Positions 7,429 to 15,264 of a DNA stretch of 17,499 nucleotides are shown here, piece after piece. The stretch is from an uncultured Lachnospiraceae bacterium (lineage in GTDB: Bacteria > Bacillota > Clostridia > Lachnospirales > Lachnospiraceae): NCBI GenBank assembly GCA_910579935.1, contig CAJTVQ010000064.1, positions 1 to 17,499 of the forward strand, written 5' to 3'. The notes below the pieces were generated by a model. The model saw only the letters and a list, made by a program, of their open reading frames with translations, was not told where the DNA came from and searched no databases. Position numbers and translations under genes: made by a program. The stretch's first letter is position 1. Every line of letters starts with the position of its first letter.

Positions 7429-7449
7429 ACTGCCCCATAGGGCTGTTTT
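7429..7449 (+). terminator. Weak hairpin with T-run between dgt and dnaG (possible attenuator)
   Basis: GCCC-CATA-GGGC (7432-7443) is extended by two pairs beyond one mismatch and followed by TTTT at 7446-7449. The stem is short. At most it would partly reduce read-through from dgt into dnaG. It may be chance. Confidence 0.25.
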
Positions 7450-7492
7450 GGCATGGTTATGTAAGATATGGAAATAGAAAAGGAAGGAAAGC

Positions 7493-9271
7493 ATGTACTA
7501 TCCTGACGAGTTAGTGGAAGAAGTACGAATGAAAAACGATATAGTAGATGTGATTTCCGGTTATGTCCGTTTGCAGAAGAAGGGCGCAAACCATTTCGGG
7601 TTGTGTCCCTTTCATAATGAGAAGTCGCCGTCATTTTCCGTTTCCGGCGGTAAGCAGATGTATTACTGCTTTGGATGCGGGGCGGGGGGGAATGTTTTTA
7701 CATTTATCATGAACTATGAGAATTATACCTTTGGCGAGGCGGTGAAAATGCTGGCGGACAGGGCAGGGGTGAATCTGCCGGAAGTGGAATATTCGGAAGA
7801 AATGAGAAAGAAGGAAGGACACAGGAGCCGGCTTTTGGAGGTCAATAAAGAAGCGGCAAAGTATTTTTACTACCAGCTCCGTTCGAAACAGGGGGAAGCA
7901 GGATACCGGTATCTGGCGGGACGGGCTTTGAGTAAAGAGACGATGCAGAAATTCGGGCTGGGGTTTGCCAATGTGTCGGGTAGCGATCTGGTTCAGTACC
8001 TGCGTTCCAAAGGCTATGCGGACGAACTGATACAGGAGGCGGGGCTTGCAGGTTTTAATGAGAAGTACGGAATGCATGATAAATTCTGGAACCGGGTCAT
8101 GTTCCCAATTCAGGATATCAACCACCGGGTTATCGGTTTCGGCGGACGCGTGATGGGGGATGGCAAGCCGAAGTATTTAAATTCACCGGAAACCATGATC
8201 TTTGATAAGAGCCGGAACCTGTACGGACTGAATTTTGCAAGAACAGCAAGGCAGAATCACGTGATTCTCTGCGAGGGATATATGGACGTGATCGCCATGC
8301 ACCAGGCGGGATTCGGGCAGGCCGTGGCATCCCTGGGAACTTCGTTTACCTCAGGACAGGCGAATCTGTTAAAGCGTTATGCGAAGGAAGTGCTGCTTGC
8401 CTATGACAGCGACGGTGCGGGAGTGAAAGCGGCGCTGCGGGCGATTGGGATTTTGAAAGAAACGGGGCTGGGCGGAAAAGTTATTAACATGGAACCGTAT
8501 AAAGATCCAGATGAATTTATTAAGAACCTGGGCACGGAAGCGTTCCAGGAGAGACTGGCGCAGGCGGAAAACAGTTTTTTCTTTGAAATCCGCATGATGG
8601 AGCGGGAGTATGATCTGAAAGACCCTGAATCCAAGACTGCTTTTCACAGAGAGATTGCCAGAAAACTATGCTGTTTTTCCGAGGAAGTGGAGCGGGAGAA
8701 CTATGTACAGGCCGTGGCGGAACGGTATCATATCGGGGCGGATAACTTAAGGAAACTGGTGGTTTCCTACGCGGCGCAGACAGGACTGGTCAGTCCGGTG
8801 GTGCGTCCGAAATCCGGACTGGCATCGAAGAAGAATACACCGGAGGAAAACCAGAAAAAGTCACAGCGTCTGCTGATCACGTGGATTACGGAGGAACCGG
8901 GGATATATCAGAAGATTGCAAAATACATCACGCCGGAGGACTTTACCGAGGAGCTATACCGGAAAGTGGCGGACAGGCTCTTTGAGGGACTTTCCAGGGG
9001 AGAATATAATCCGGCGGCGATCATCAGCATGTTTGCGGATGAGGAGGAACAGCGGGAAGCGGCGGCCCTTTTTAATACGAAGCTGACGGAGCTTTCGACG
9101 AAACAGGAGAGGGAAAAAGCGCTTCACGATATCGTGTATACGGTGAAAAAGAACAGCTATGAATATTATTCCAAAAGAATAGGCGCGGATGTCAATGCGG
9201 TAAATCAGGTAATTGCAGGAAAAAAAGCATTGGAAGAACTTAGCAAAACGCATATTTCTTTAGATGAATGA
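7493..9271 (+). CDS. dnaG: DNA primase
   Basis: The 592-residue protein is the replicative primase, which makes the RNA primers for Okazaki fragments. The N-terminal CHC2 zinc-binding domain has Cys38-His41 (CPFH) and Cys59-Cys62 (CFGC). The catalytic core includes FGGR (216-219). The TOPRIM motif has Glu261 and Asp265 (CEGYMDVI) and the DSD triad at 305-307 (AYDSDGAG) that binds the catalytic magnesium. Residues from about 440 to the end form the helicase-interaction domain that contacts DnaB/DnaC. Length and domain order are normal for the family, with no sign of truncation. A GGAAGG/GGAAAG ribosome site precedes the ATG. Its stop is 38 nt from the sigma-factor start, so primase and the sigma factor are probably co-transcribed. 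Confidence 0.97.
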   Translation: MYYPDELVEEVRMKNDIVDVISGYVRLQKKGANHFGLCPFHNEKSPSFSVSGGKQMYYCFGCGAGGNVFTFIMNYENYTFGEAVKMLADRAGVNLPEVEYSEEMRKKEGHRSRLLEVNKEAAKYFYYQLRSKQGEAGYRYLAGRALSKETMQKFGLGFANVSGSDLVQYLRSKGYADELIQEAGLAGFNEKYGMHDKFWNRVMFPIQDINHRVIGFGGRVMGDGKPKYLNSPETMIFDKSRNLYGLNFARTARQNHVILCEGYMDVIAMHQAGFGQAVASLGTSFTSGQANLLKRYAKEVLLAYDSDGAGVKAALRAIGILKETGLGGKVINMEPYKDPDEFIKNLGTEAFQERLAQAENSFFFEIRMMEREYDLKDPESKTAFHREIARKLCCFSEEVERENYVQAVAERYHIGADNLRKLVVSYAAQTGLVSPVVRPKSGLASKKNTPEENQKKSQRLLITWITEEPGIYQKIAKYITPEDFTEELYRKVADRLFEGLSRGEYNPAAIISMFADEEEQREAAALFNTKLTELSTKQEREKALHDIVYTVKKNSYEYYSKRIGADVNAVNQVIAGKKALEELSKTHISLDE

Positions 9272-9309
9272 TAATACTACTACTACATTTAGGAAGGATG
9301 GAACCCAAA

Positions 9310-10422
9310 ATGGATGAAAACACACAGGCAAAGTTTGAAGAACGCTTAAAAGAGCTTTTAAACGCTGCTAAAAAGAAAAAAAATGTTCTGGAGTATCAGG
9401 AAATCAGTGACTTCTTCGTAGAGTTCACTTTGGAAGAAGAACAGTTTGACAGAATTTTGGAAACGCTGGAACAGAATAACGTGGACGTCCTGCGGATTAC
9501 GGAAGAGGACGAGGTGGATGATGAAGAGATCATCCTGACGGAAGAGGATGAGGTGGATGTAGAGAACATTGACCTGACCGTGCCGGACGGCATCAGCATC
9601 GAGGATCCGGTCAGGATGTATTTAAAAGAAATCGGCAAGGTTCCGCTGCTTTCCGCAGAGGAAGAAATAGAGCTGGCTAAAAAGATGGAAATGGGCGATG
9701 AAGAGGCAAAGAAGCGTCTGGCAGAAGCCAACTTACGTCTGGTGGTCAGCATTGCCAAAAGATATGTGGGGCGCGGGATGCTTTTCCTGGATCTGATCCA
9801 GGAAGGCAATCTGGGGCTTATCAAGGCAGTGGAGAAATTTGATTACCGCAAGGGTTATAAGTTTTCCACTTATGCCACATGGTGGATCCGTCAGGCAATC
9901 ACCCGCGCCATTGCGGACCAGGCAAGAACCATCCGGATTCCGGTGCATATGGTAGAAACGATCAACAAACTGATCCGTGTGAGCAGGCAGCTGCTGCAGG
10001 AACTCGGGAGGGAACCTACTCCGGAGGAAATTGCGGAAGAGATGAATATGCCGGTAGACCGTGTCAGGGAGATTTTGAAGATTTCCCAGGAGCCGGTTTC
10101 TTTGGAGACCCCGATCGGCGAGGAAGAAGACAGTCATTTGGGAGATTTTATTCAGGATGACAATGTTCCGGTGCCTGCGGATGCGGCAGCGTTTACCCTG
10201 CTAAAGGAACAGCTGGTAGAGGTGCTGAGCACCCTGACCGACAGGGAGCAGAAGGTGCTGCGCCTGCGTTTCGGGCTGGACGACGGACGGGCGAGGACAC
10301 TTGAGGAAGTGGGTAAGGAATTCAATGTGACCCGTGAGCGTATCCGCCAGATAGAAGCGAAGGCGCTGCGGAAACTGCGCCATCCCAGCAGAAGCCGCAA
10401 GCTGAAGGATTATCTGGATTGA
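9310..10422 (+). CDS. rpoD: RNA polymerase primary sigma factor (SigA/RpoD)
   Basis: The 370-residue protein is the vegetative sigma factor that directs RNA polymerase to -10/-35 promoters. Region 1.2 begins near residue 98 with DPVRMYLKEIG. Region 2 (about 140-210) carries NLRLVVSIAKRYVGRG, the core-binding DLIQEGNLGL, and the -10 recognition segment KFSTYATWWIRQAI. Region 3 follows, and region 4 (about 305-365) ends in the -35 recognition helix TRERIRQIEAKALRKL. The length is close to that of short Firmicutes SigA, without the insertion seen in proteobacterial RpoD. I chose ATG 9310 with AGGAAGG at 9291-9297. An in-frame ATG at 9268 overlaps the primase stop and would add 14 unlikely residues. 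ATG 9298 lies too close to the ribosome site. Confidence 0.97.
   Translation: MDENTQAKFEERLKELLNAAKKKKNVLEYQEISDFFVEFTLEEEQFDRILETLEQNNVDVLRITEEDEVDDEEIILTEEDEVDVENIDLTVPDGISIEDPVRMYLKEIGKVPLLSAEEEIELAKKMEMGDEEAKKRLAEANLRLVVSIAKRYVGRGMLFLDLIQEGNLGLIKAVEKFDYRKGYKFSTYATWWIRQAITRAIADQARTIRIPVHMVETINKLIRVSRQLLQELGREPTPEEIAEEMNMPVDRVREILKISQEPVSLETPIGEEEDSHLGDFIQDDNVPVPADAAAFTLLKEQLVEVLSTLTDREQKVLRLRFGLDDGRARTLEEVGKEFNVTRERIRQIEAKALRKLRHPSRSRKLKDYLD
9499..9576 (+). repeat. Two 39-bp imperfect tandem units inside rpoD
   Basis: Units 9499-9537 and 9538-9576 encode residues 64-76 and 77-89. Both read TEEDEVD, then diverge, then end in an Ile-x-Leu pattern. The first seven codons differ at one base only. 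The duplication lies in the acidic linker between region 1.1 and region 1.2. Confidence 0.75.
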
Positions 10423-10424
10423 AT

Positions 10425-11237
10425 ATGAAAAAGCGGGAAGTCAGGTTGTCCAAACGGCTGCAGGCGGTAGCCGCCATGGTAACAAAGGGAAATGTAGTGT
10501 GTGATGTGGGATGTGACCACGGATTTGTGCCGGTTTATCTCGTGTTAAACGGCATCAGTCCAAACGTCATAGCCATGGATGTAAACGAAGGACCGCTGAC
10601 GGCGGCAAAAGGGCATATCAGGGAGTACTTCCTGACAGACTACATAGAAACGCGGCTGTCCGACGGACTGACTGCCCTGCGGGCAGGGGAAGCGGATACG
10701 TTGATCTGTGCCGGAATGGGCGGCAGGCTGGTGGTGAAGATACTGGAAGAAGGCAAGGAGAAGCTGGCCGGGATGAAAGAACTGGTTTTACAGCCCCAGT
10801 CGGATTTACAGTATGTCAGAAAATATCTGCGAGAAAAAGGGTATGCCATTGCCGACGAAAATATGGTGGTGGAAGATGGAAAATATTATCCGATGATGCG
10901 GGTCTGCCCGGAGCGGAGCGGGAAGTATCTTTTAAAGGACGGGCTGCCGGAAAGCGTACAGAACTGGAAAGAGGAAAAAGAACAGGAAGATATGCCGGGG
11001 AAAATCCGCATGGAAGACAAATACGGCCCCGTGCTTCTGCGGAAAAAACATCCCGTGTTACGGGCATATCTGGAACGGGAAGCCGGTATTTACAGGCAGA
11101 TTCTTACGAAGCTGAAAACGAACGGAAACGGACAGGGGACGAGGCAGCAGGAAGTGATGTATCAGCTGGGAGATACGGAAGCGGCGCTCTCTTATTTTGA
11201 ATCCCATGGGAATGCGGAACACCTTCCGTTTGAATAG
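10425..11237 (+). CDS. trmK: tRNA (adenine22-N1)-methyltransferase TrmK family
   Basis: The protein has 270 residues from ATG 10425. It is a class I SAM-dependent methyltransferase of the TrmK family, which methylates N1 of adenine 22 in the D-loop of certain tRNAs. The N-terminal RLSKRLQAVA matches the family start. SAM motif I is DVGCDHG (27-33), followed by AMDVNEGPL around 50-58. The GMGG motif (97-100) and LQPQSD (122-127) are characteristic. A charged helical C-terminal region (about 175-250) fits the coiled tail of the family. A TTG at 10419 overlaps the sigma-factor stop (TTGA), lies at better distance from AAGGA (10405-10409) and would add two residues, so translational coupling is likely. 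Placement after the sigma factor and before nif3 is the usual Firmicutes order. Confidence 0.92.
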   Translation: MKKREVRLSKRLQAVAAMVTKGNVVCDVGCDHGFVPVYLVLNGISPNVIAMDVNEGPLTAAKGHIREYFLTDYIETRLSDGLTALRAGEADTLICAGMGGRLVVKILEEGKEKLAGMKELVLQPQSDLQYVRKYLREKGYAIADENMVVEDGKYYPMMRVCPERSGKYLLKDGLPESVQNWKEEKEQEDMPGKIRMEDKYGPVLLRKKHPVLRAYLEREAGIYRQILTKLKTNGNGQGTRQQEVMYQLGDTEAALSYFESHGNAEHLPFE

Positions 11238-11271
11238 GGCAGGAAGGGAAAACGGAAGGAGGAAGTGCAGT

Positions 11272-12075
11272 ATGAACAATGAAAAAAGCGTGGCGTGCAG
11301 CAGCATTATAGAAAGCCTGGAGCAACTTTCGCCTTCTTTTTATGCGGAAAGCTGGGATAATGTAGGACTTTTGGCGGGAAGACGGGAGAAACAGGTGCAG
11401 AAGATCTGTATTGCGCTGGATGCCACGGATGAAGTGATAGGAGAAGCGGCGGCGAAGGGCGCCGATATGCTGCTGACCCACCATCCGCTGATCTTTTCCG
11501 CGTTAAAAAAAGTGAATACCGATGATTTTGTCGGACGCAGAATCGTGAAGCTGCTGCAAAACGATATCAGTTATTATGCCATGCACACCAATTTTGACGT
11601 AATGGGTATGGCGGATGCGGCCGCTGATGAAATGCGGCTGAAGGAGCGGCAGGTGCTGGATATCACTTATGAGGATGAAATTTCCAAGGAGGGTATCGGC
11701 AGGTATGGAAAACTGCCCCGGGCGATGACGCTGGAGGAATGCGCTTCCTATGTGAAAGAGGTTTTTCATCTGGAGAGCGTGAAGGTATACGGGGACCCCG
11801 GGCGCATGGTGGAATGCATCGCCATATCCCCCGGCTCCGGCAAATCCATGATAAAACATGCGGTTGCCGCAGGTGCGGAAGCGCTGGTGACAGGAGATAT
11901 CGAGCATCATGAGGGGCTGGACGCGATGGCACAGGGGCTGATGATCATTGATGCAGGGCACTATGGGATCGAGAAAATTTTTGTACCGTATATGGTGGAA
12001 TATCTGAAAAGGGAGTTCCCGCGGCTGGAAATATCCGCGGCAAAGGAAAAGAATCCTTTTTGGGTGATGGCATAA
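11272..12075 (+). CDS. Nif3-like dinuclear metal-centre protein
   Basis: The 267-residue protein belongs to the Nif3/YqfO family, which forms toroidal hexamers with two metal ions per subunit. Probable metal ligands are His70 and His71 (LLTHHPLIF), Asp109 (HTNFD), His230 (DAGHYG) and Glu234. SPGSGKSM and TGDIEHHE in the second half are also typical. It lacks the extra middle domain of the longer Bacillus form. The biochemical role is unsettled; the label GTP cyclohydrolase type 1-like seen in databases is not proof of activity. AAGGAGG at 11257-11263 fixes the ATG, although the frame stays open further upstream into trmK. It is almost always next to trmK in Firmicutes, so a link to tRNA or nucleotide metabolism is possible. 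Confidence 0.92.
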   Translation: MNNEKSVACSSIIESLEQLSPSFYAESWDNVGLLAGRREKQVQKICIALDATDEVIGEAAAKGADMLLTHHPLIFSALKKVNTDDFVGRRIVKLLQNDISYYAMHTNFDVMGMADAAADEMRLKERQVLDITYEDEISKEGIGRYGKLPRAMTLEECASYVKEVFHLESVKVYGDPGRMVECIAISPGSGKSMIKHAVAAGAEALVTGDIEHHEGLDAMAQGLMIIDAGHYGIEKIFVPYMVEYLKREFPRLEISAAKEKNPFWVMA

Positions 12076-12115
12076 AACATTGGAATTTATTGGAAAAAGG
12101 GATACGGAGGATGTT

Positions 12116-13771
12116 ATGGTAACGGTAACAATTGACGGGATAGAAAAGCAGTACGGGGAAGGCACTACCTATGAGACGATCGTAAAGGAATATCAGTCCC
12201 GGTATGATGATACGATCGCACTGGTTTCTGTCAACGGGAAGATCAAAGAGTTGTTTAAAAAAGTAAAGAACGACTGCGAAGTTTCTTTCTTCACCTTGGG
12301 AGATGCGGTGGGACACAAGACCTACGTACGGAGTGCGGTCATGCTGCTGATCAAGGCGCTCCGGGATGTGGCAGGAGCGGAGAAACTGGAGAAAGTGAAG
12401 GTGGAATTTGCCATCGGGCCGGGTTATTACTGCAGCGTAAAAGGCGATGTGAAACTGGAAGAAGAGCTGATCCGCAAGGTGAATCAGAGGATGCGCGAAT
12501 TGGCAGAGGCGGATCTGCCTGTGGTGAAGAAGTCCTATCCCCTGCAGGAAGCCATGGAAATATTCAGGAAACAGAAAATGAAGGACAAAGAAAAGCTGTT
12601 CCGGTACCGCAGGAGTTCTTACGTCAATGTCTATTGTCTGGACGGGTATTATGATTATTATTATGGATACATGCTGCCGAGTACGGGCTATATTAAATAT
12701 TTTGAAGTGTTTGGGTATGAGGATGGTCTGATGCTTCTTTTGCCGGAGCAGCAGACGCCGAATAAACTGCCGGTGATGGAGCCCAGGGAAAAACTGTTCC
12801 AGACACTGAAACAGGCTGACGAGTGGGGCAGGATGATGGGTATCGATACCGTAGGGGATCTGAATGACCAGATCTGTCAGGGCAATATCAATGATATGAT
12901 ATTGGTGCAGGAAGCGCTGCAGGAAAGACGGATAGGGGAGATCGCGGAGGATATTGTGAACCGGGGCGGAGTGAAATTCGTCATGATAGCCGGCCCTTCT
13001 TCTTCCGGCAAGACGACGTTTTCCCACCGGCTGTCCATTCAGCTTAGGACGTACGGTCTGACGCCCCATCCCATTGCGCTGGACGATTATTTCGTGAACA
13101 GGGAGAAGACTCCGAAGGATGAAAACGGCCAGTATAACTTCGAATGTCTGGAAGCAATCGATATAGAGCAGTTCAATAAGGATATGACGGACCTGCTGGC
13201 AGGGAAGACGGTGGAACTTCCGAGTTTTAACTTTAAAACAGGGACGAGGGAGTACAAAGGGAATTTCAAGACGCTGGGACCGGAGGATGTGCTGGTCATC
13301 GAGGGAATCCACGGGTTGAACGACGCCACTTCCTATGCCCTGCCCAATGAAAGCAAGTATAAAATTTATATCAGTGCACTTACCAGTATTAACATCGACG
13401 AACATAACCGGATTCCCACGACCGACGGACGGCTGCTGCGCCGGATGGTAAGGGATGCGAGGACAAGGGGAACCAGCGCAAAGAGAACCATAGGGATGTG
13501 GTCTTCCGTCAGAAAAGGGGAGGAGCAGTATATTTTCCCGTTCCAGGAAAGCGCCGATGCCATGTTCAATTCGGTGCTGATTTATGAACTGGCGGTATTG
13601 AAGCAGTATGCCGAGCCGTTGCTGTTCGGGATCAGCAGAGGGGAGCCGGAGTATTATGAGGCGAAGCGTCTTTTGAAATTCCTGGAGTACTTTATCGGGG
13701 TCAGCAGCGATAACCTTCCGAAAAATTCCATCTGCCGGGAATTTGTAGGCGGAAGCTGTTTCCAGGTTTAA
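12116..13771 (+). CDS. TGS-domain nucleoside (uridine-type) kinase
   Basis: The 551-residue protein is a fusion. Residues about 1-60 form a TGS domain like that of threonyl-tRNA synthetase. Residues about 64-210 resemble the synthetase second additional domain but lack a clear HxxxH editing motif (VGHKTYVRSAV). Residues about 285-490 are a uridine-kinase/phosphoribulokinase-type P-loop domain with Walker A GPSSSGKT (293-300), an ALDDYF motif with Asp323-Asp324, and VIEGIHGLN. The kinase half should phosphorylate a nucleoside with ATP or GTP; the front half may bind RNA or nucleotides. GGAGG at 12106-12110 sets ATG 12116; a TTG at 12080 would add 12 residues with no ribosome site. It follows nif3 by 40 nt, and rnpB starts 4 nt after its stop. 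Confidence 0.9.
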   Translation: MVTVTIDGIEKQYGEGTTYETIVKEYQSRYDDTIALVSVNGKIKELFKKVKNDCEVSFFTLGDAVGHKTYVRSAVMLLIKALRDVAGAEKLEKVKVEFAIGPGYYCSVKGDVKLEEELIRKVNQRMRELAEADLPVVKKSYPLQEAMEIFRKQKMKDKEKLFRYRRSSYVNVYCLDGYYDYYYGYMLPSTGYIKYFEVFGYEDGLMLLLPEQQTPNKLPVMEPREKLFQTLKQADEWGRMMGIDTVGDLNDQICQGNINDMILVQEALQERRIGEIAEDIVNRGGVKFVMIAGPSSSGKTTFSHRLSIQLRTYGLTPHPIALDDYFVNREKTPKDENGQYNFECLEAIDIEQFNKDMTDLLAGKTVELPSFNFKTGTREYKGNFKTLGPEDVLVIEGIHGLNDATSYALPNESKYKIYISALTSINIDEHNRIPTTDGRLLRRMVRDARTRGTSAKRTIGMWSSVRKGEEQYIFPFQESADAMFNSVLIYELAVLKQYAEPLLFGISRGEPEYYEAKRLLKFLEYFIGVSSDNLPKNSICREFVGGSCFQV

Positions 13772-13775
13772 AGAG

Positions 13776-14198
13776 AATACTAAGTAGAATAAATGATCGC
13801 GGCTGCGGGAAACCGCAGGTGAGGAAAGTCCGGGCTTCACAGGGCAGGATGCCGGATAACGTCCGGTGGAGGCGACTCCAAGGATAGTGCAACAGAAATA
13901 TACCGCCGCAATGGACAGCATGTCCGCATGTTTCTCCATTGGAAAGAATCCGTAAACGGATCCTTTGACAGTTCGGCTGACGCCGAACCGTTGGTCAGGG
14001 TGGAAAGGCAGTGTAAGAGACTACCGTCCGGCTGGTAACAGACGGAGCCATGTAAACCCCATCCGAAGCAAGACCAAACAGAAAGCGACAGGCTTGCCCG
14101 GCCTGCTTTCAGGTGGGTCGCTTGAGATTGCCGGTAACGGTAATCCTAGACAGATGATCATTCACGACATAACCCGGCTTATCGTTCTGCTTAGTATT
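13776..14198 (+). ncRNA. rnpB: RNase P RNA, type A
   Basis: This is the catalytic RNA of RNase P, which removes tRNA 5' leaders. The conserved 5' core GAGGAAAGTCCGGGCT starts at 13821. Also present are GTGCAACAGAAA, the core CAGACGGAGCCATG, a GAAGCAAGACCAAACAG-like stretch, and the 3' conserved segment CAGATGATCATTC with ATAACCCGGCTTATCG. The ends are set by helix P1: AATACTAAG at 13776-13784 pairs with CTTAGTATT at 14190-14198, and pairing continues inward through AGAA/TTCT. The overall pattern matches type A rather than the Bacillus type B RNA. No good promoter stands before it. AATACT at 13776-13781 could be a -10 box but lacks a -35 box, so processing from the kinase transcript is possible. 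No terminator follows before the next gene. Confidence 0.93.
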
Positions 14199-14221
14199 GA
14201 AAGAAAAAGGAATCATATGGA

Positions 14222-15232
14222 ATGGAAAAGAAAGAGCAGGAACTGCCCGATTTTGTGGTAAGGCAGACAGGGGCGGCATACGGTGTGGGGGCGTTCATTA
14301 TCGCCTCCGCCGTAGTGCTGCTGGTTTTGGAAATAAGATATCACATGAAGGAAATACCGGTATGGATTTATTGTATCATTGCCGGTATTTTTCTGCTGGG
14401 AGTCTGGGTGTGGATGGAGGCATGTAACCGCAGGCCGGCAGTAAGGGGACGCATTTTCTCTTACCGCAGCGCCATAGGGAGAAACAGTTCCTTTACCCTG
14501 GAAGAAATCGGACACGGGAAGGCTGCCTATCATGCATCGAAAGGGCGCGACTATCTGTGTCTGTACAGTAAGGAGGGAAAGACGCTCTGCCGTTTGGAAT
14601 GCAGTATGCAAAATGCCAGCCGGCTGGTCTGGTACCTGCATGACAGCCGTATTCCGATGGAACTGGAGCAGGGGGCGGAAGGATTTGCCGGGGATATTCT
14701 GAATCAGCGGCCGGTTGCGGAAGAGGAGATGAAAAAACTTTCCGGTCAGGTATATGGCCGGATGCAGACTTTGACAGGAAAGTGGCAGGAACGGAATGAA
14801 AATCTGGGCGCCGGGTTCGTATACGGATTTGCCTGCTATTTCAGGGGAAAAATGAAGGAAACCGCGTGGATAGAGCCGGAGGAGAGCCGATTTTTTCAGA
14901 CAGGGGGAATACCCGGAGGCACAGAAGGAAACAAAACCGGAAAAAAGGAAAAGGAGCTCCTGCCGGAAGACTATCTCTGCCGTTTGGAACTTTATGTGGA
15001 AAAAGAAGGACATACGGTGCAGGACAGGAGAGGAAGACTGGTAAGGCTGGAAGTTCCGGTTCTGTACCGCAGGAAAAGCGATGCCGGGGACAAGGTCAGC
15101 CGCCTTTATTATAACGGAGGATGGGAGAGGGAAATGGAAGAGGGGCTGTACTGGCTGGGAAATTACCTGCCCGGGCATAAGTTTGTCCTGGTGCAGGAAC
15201 CTTTGGAATACAGGCTGGAAAAATCGCTGTAG
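14222..15232 (+). CDS. Unrecognised two-helix membrane protein
   Basis: The 336-residue protein begins with a short charged cytoplasmic stretch and two hydrophobic helices (about 17-38 and 46-65) joined by a short loop, giving an N-in, C-in hairpin. A long soluble region follows, starting near residue 75 with VRGRIFSYRS. It has mixed beta strands and helices, plus a Gly/Lys/Glu-rich low-complexity linker around 228-246. I recognise no catalytic motif and cannot name the family. It lies just after rnpB and ends at a terminator. Start ATG 14222 has only a modest AAAAGG site, 11 nt upstream. Base composition matches the neighbouring housekeeping genes, so nothing suggests recent transfer. It may be a lineage-specific protein of Lachnospiraceae. 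Confidence 0.75.
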   Translation: MEKKEQELPDFVVRQTGAAYGVGAFIIASAVVLLVLEIRYHMKEIPVWIYCIIAGIFLLGVWVWMEACNRRPAVRGRIFSYRSAIGRNSSFTLEEIGHGKAAYHASKGRDYLCLYSKEGKTLCRLECSMQNASRLVWYLHDSRIPMELEQGAEGFAGDILNQRPVAEEEMKKLSGQVYGRMQTLTGKWQERNENLGAGFVYGFACYFRGKMKETAWIEPEESRFFQTGGIPGGTEGNKTGKKEKELLPEDYLCRLELYVEKEGHTVQDRRGRLVRLEVPVLYRRKSDAGDKVSRLYYNGGWEREMEEGLYWLGNYLPGHKFVLVQEPLEYRLEKSL

Positions 15233-15244
15233 GGAACGGTTAAG

Positions 15245-15264
15245 AGCGGGAGCACCGCTTTTTT
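15245..15264 (+). terminator. Intrinsic terminator after the two-helix membrane protein
   Basis: A 5-bp GC-rich stem AGCGG/CCGCT (15245-15249 with 15255-15259) closes a 5-nt loop and is followed by a run of six T ending at 15264. It terminates plus-strand transcription and touches the stop codon of the convergent histidine kinase gene. Confidence 0.7.

Noticed and set aside
11945..13939. Long minus-strand open frame opposite the nucleoside kinase and the start of rnpB
   Set aside because: It lies opposite a well-supported kinase with motifs and a good ribosome site, its composition is rich in His, Arg and Pro as expected for an antisense shadow, and it runs into the RNase P RNA.
14217..14261. 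ATG at 14217 opening a 14-codon frame overlapping the membrane-protein start
   Set aside because: It is very short, shares the same weak ribosome site, and lacks any sign of being more than an out-of-frame ATG.
14213..15178. Minus-strand open frame opposite the two-helix membrane protein
   Set aside because: It has no ribosome site or recognisable domain. The plus-strand frame has clear membrane helices and ends at a proper terminator.
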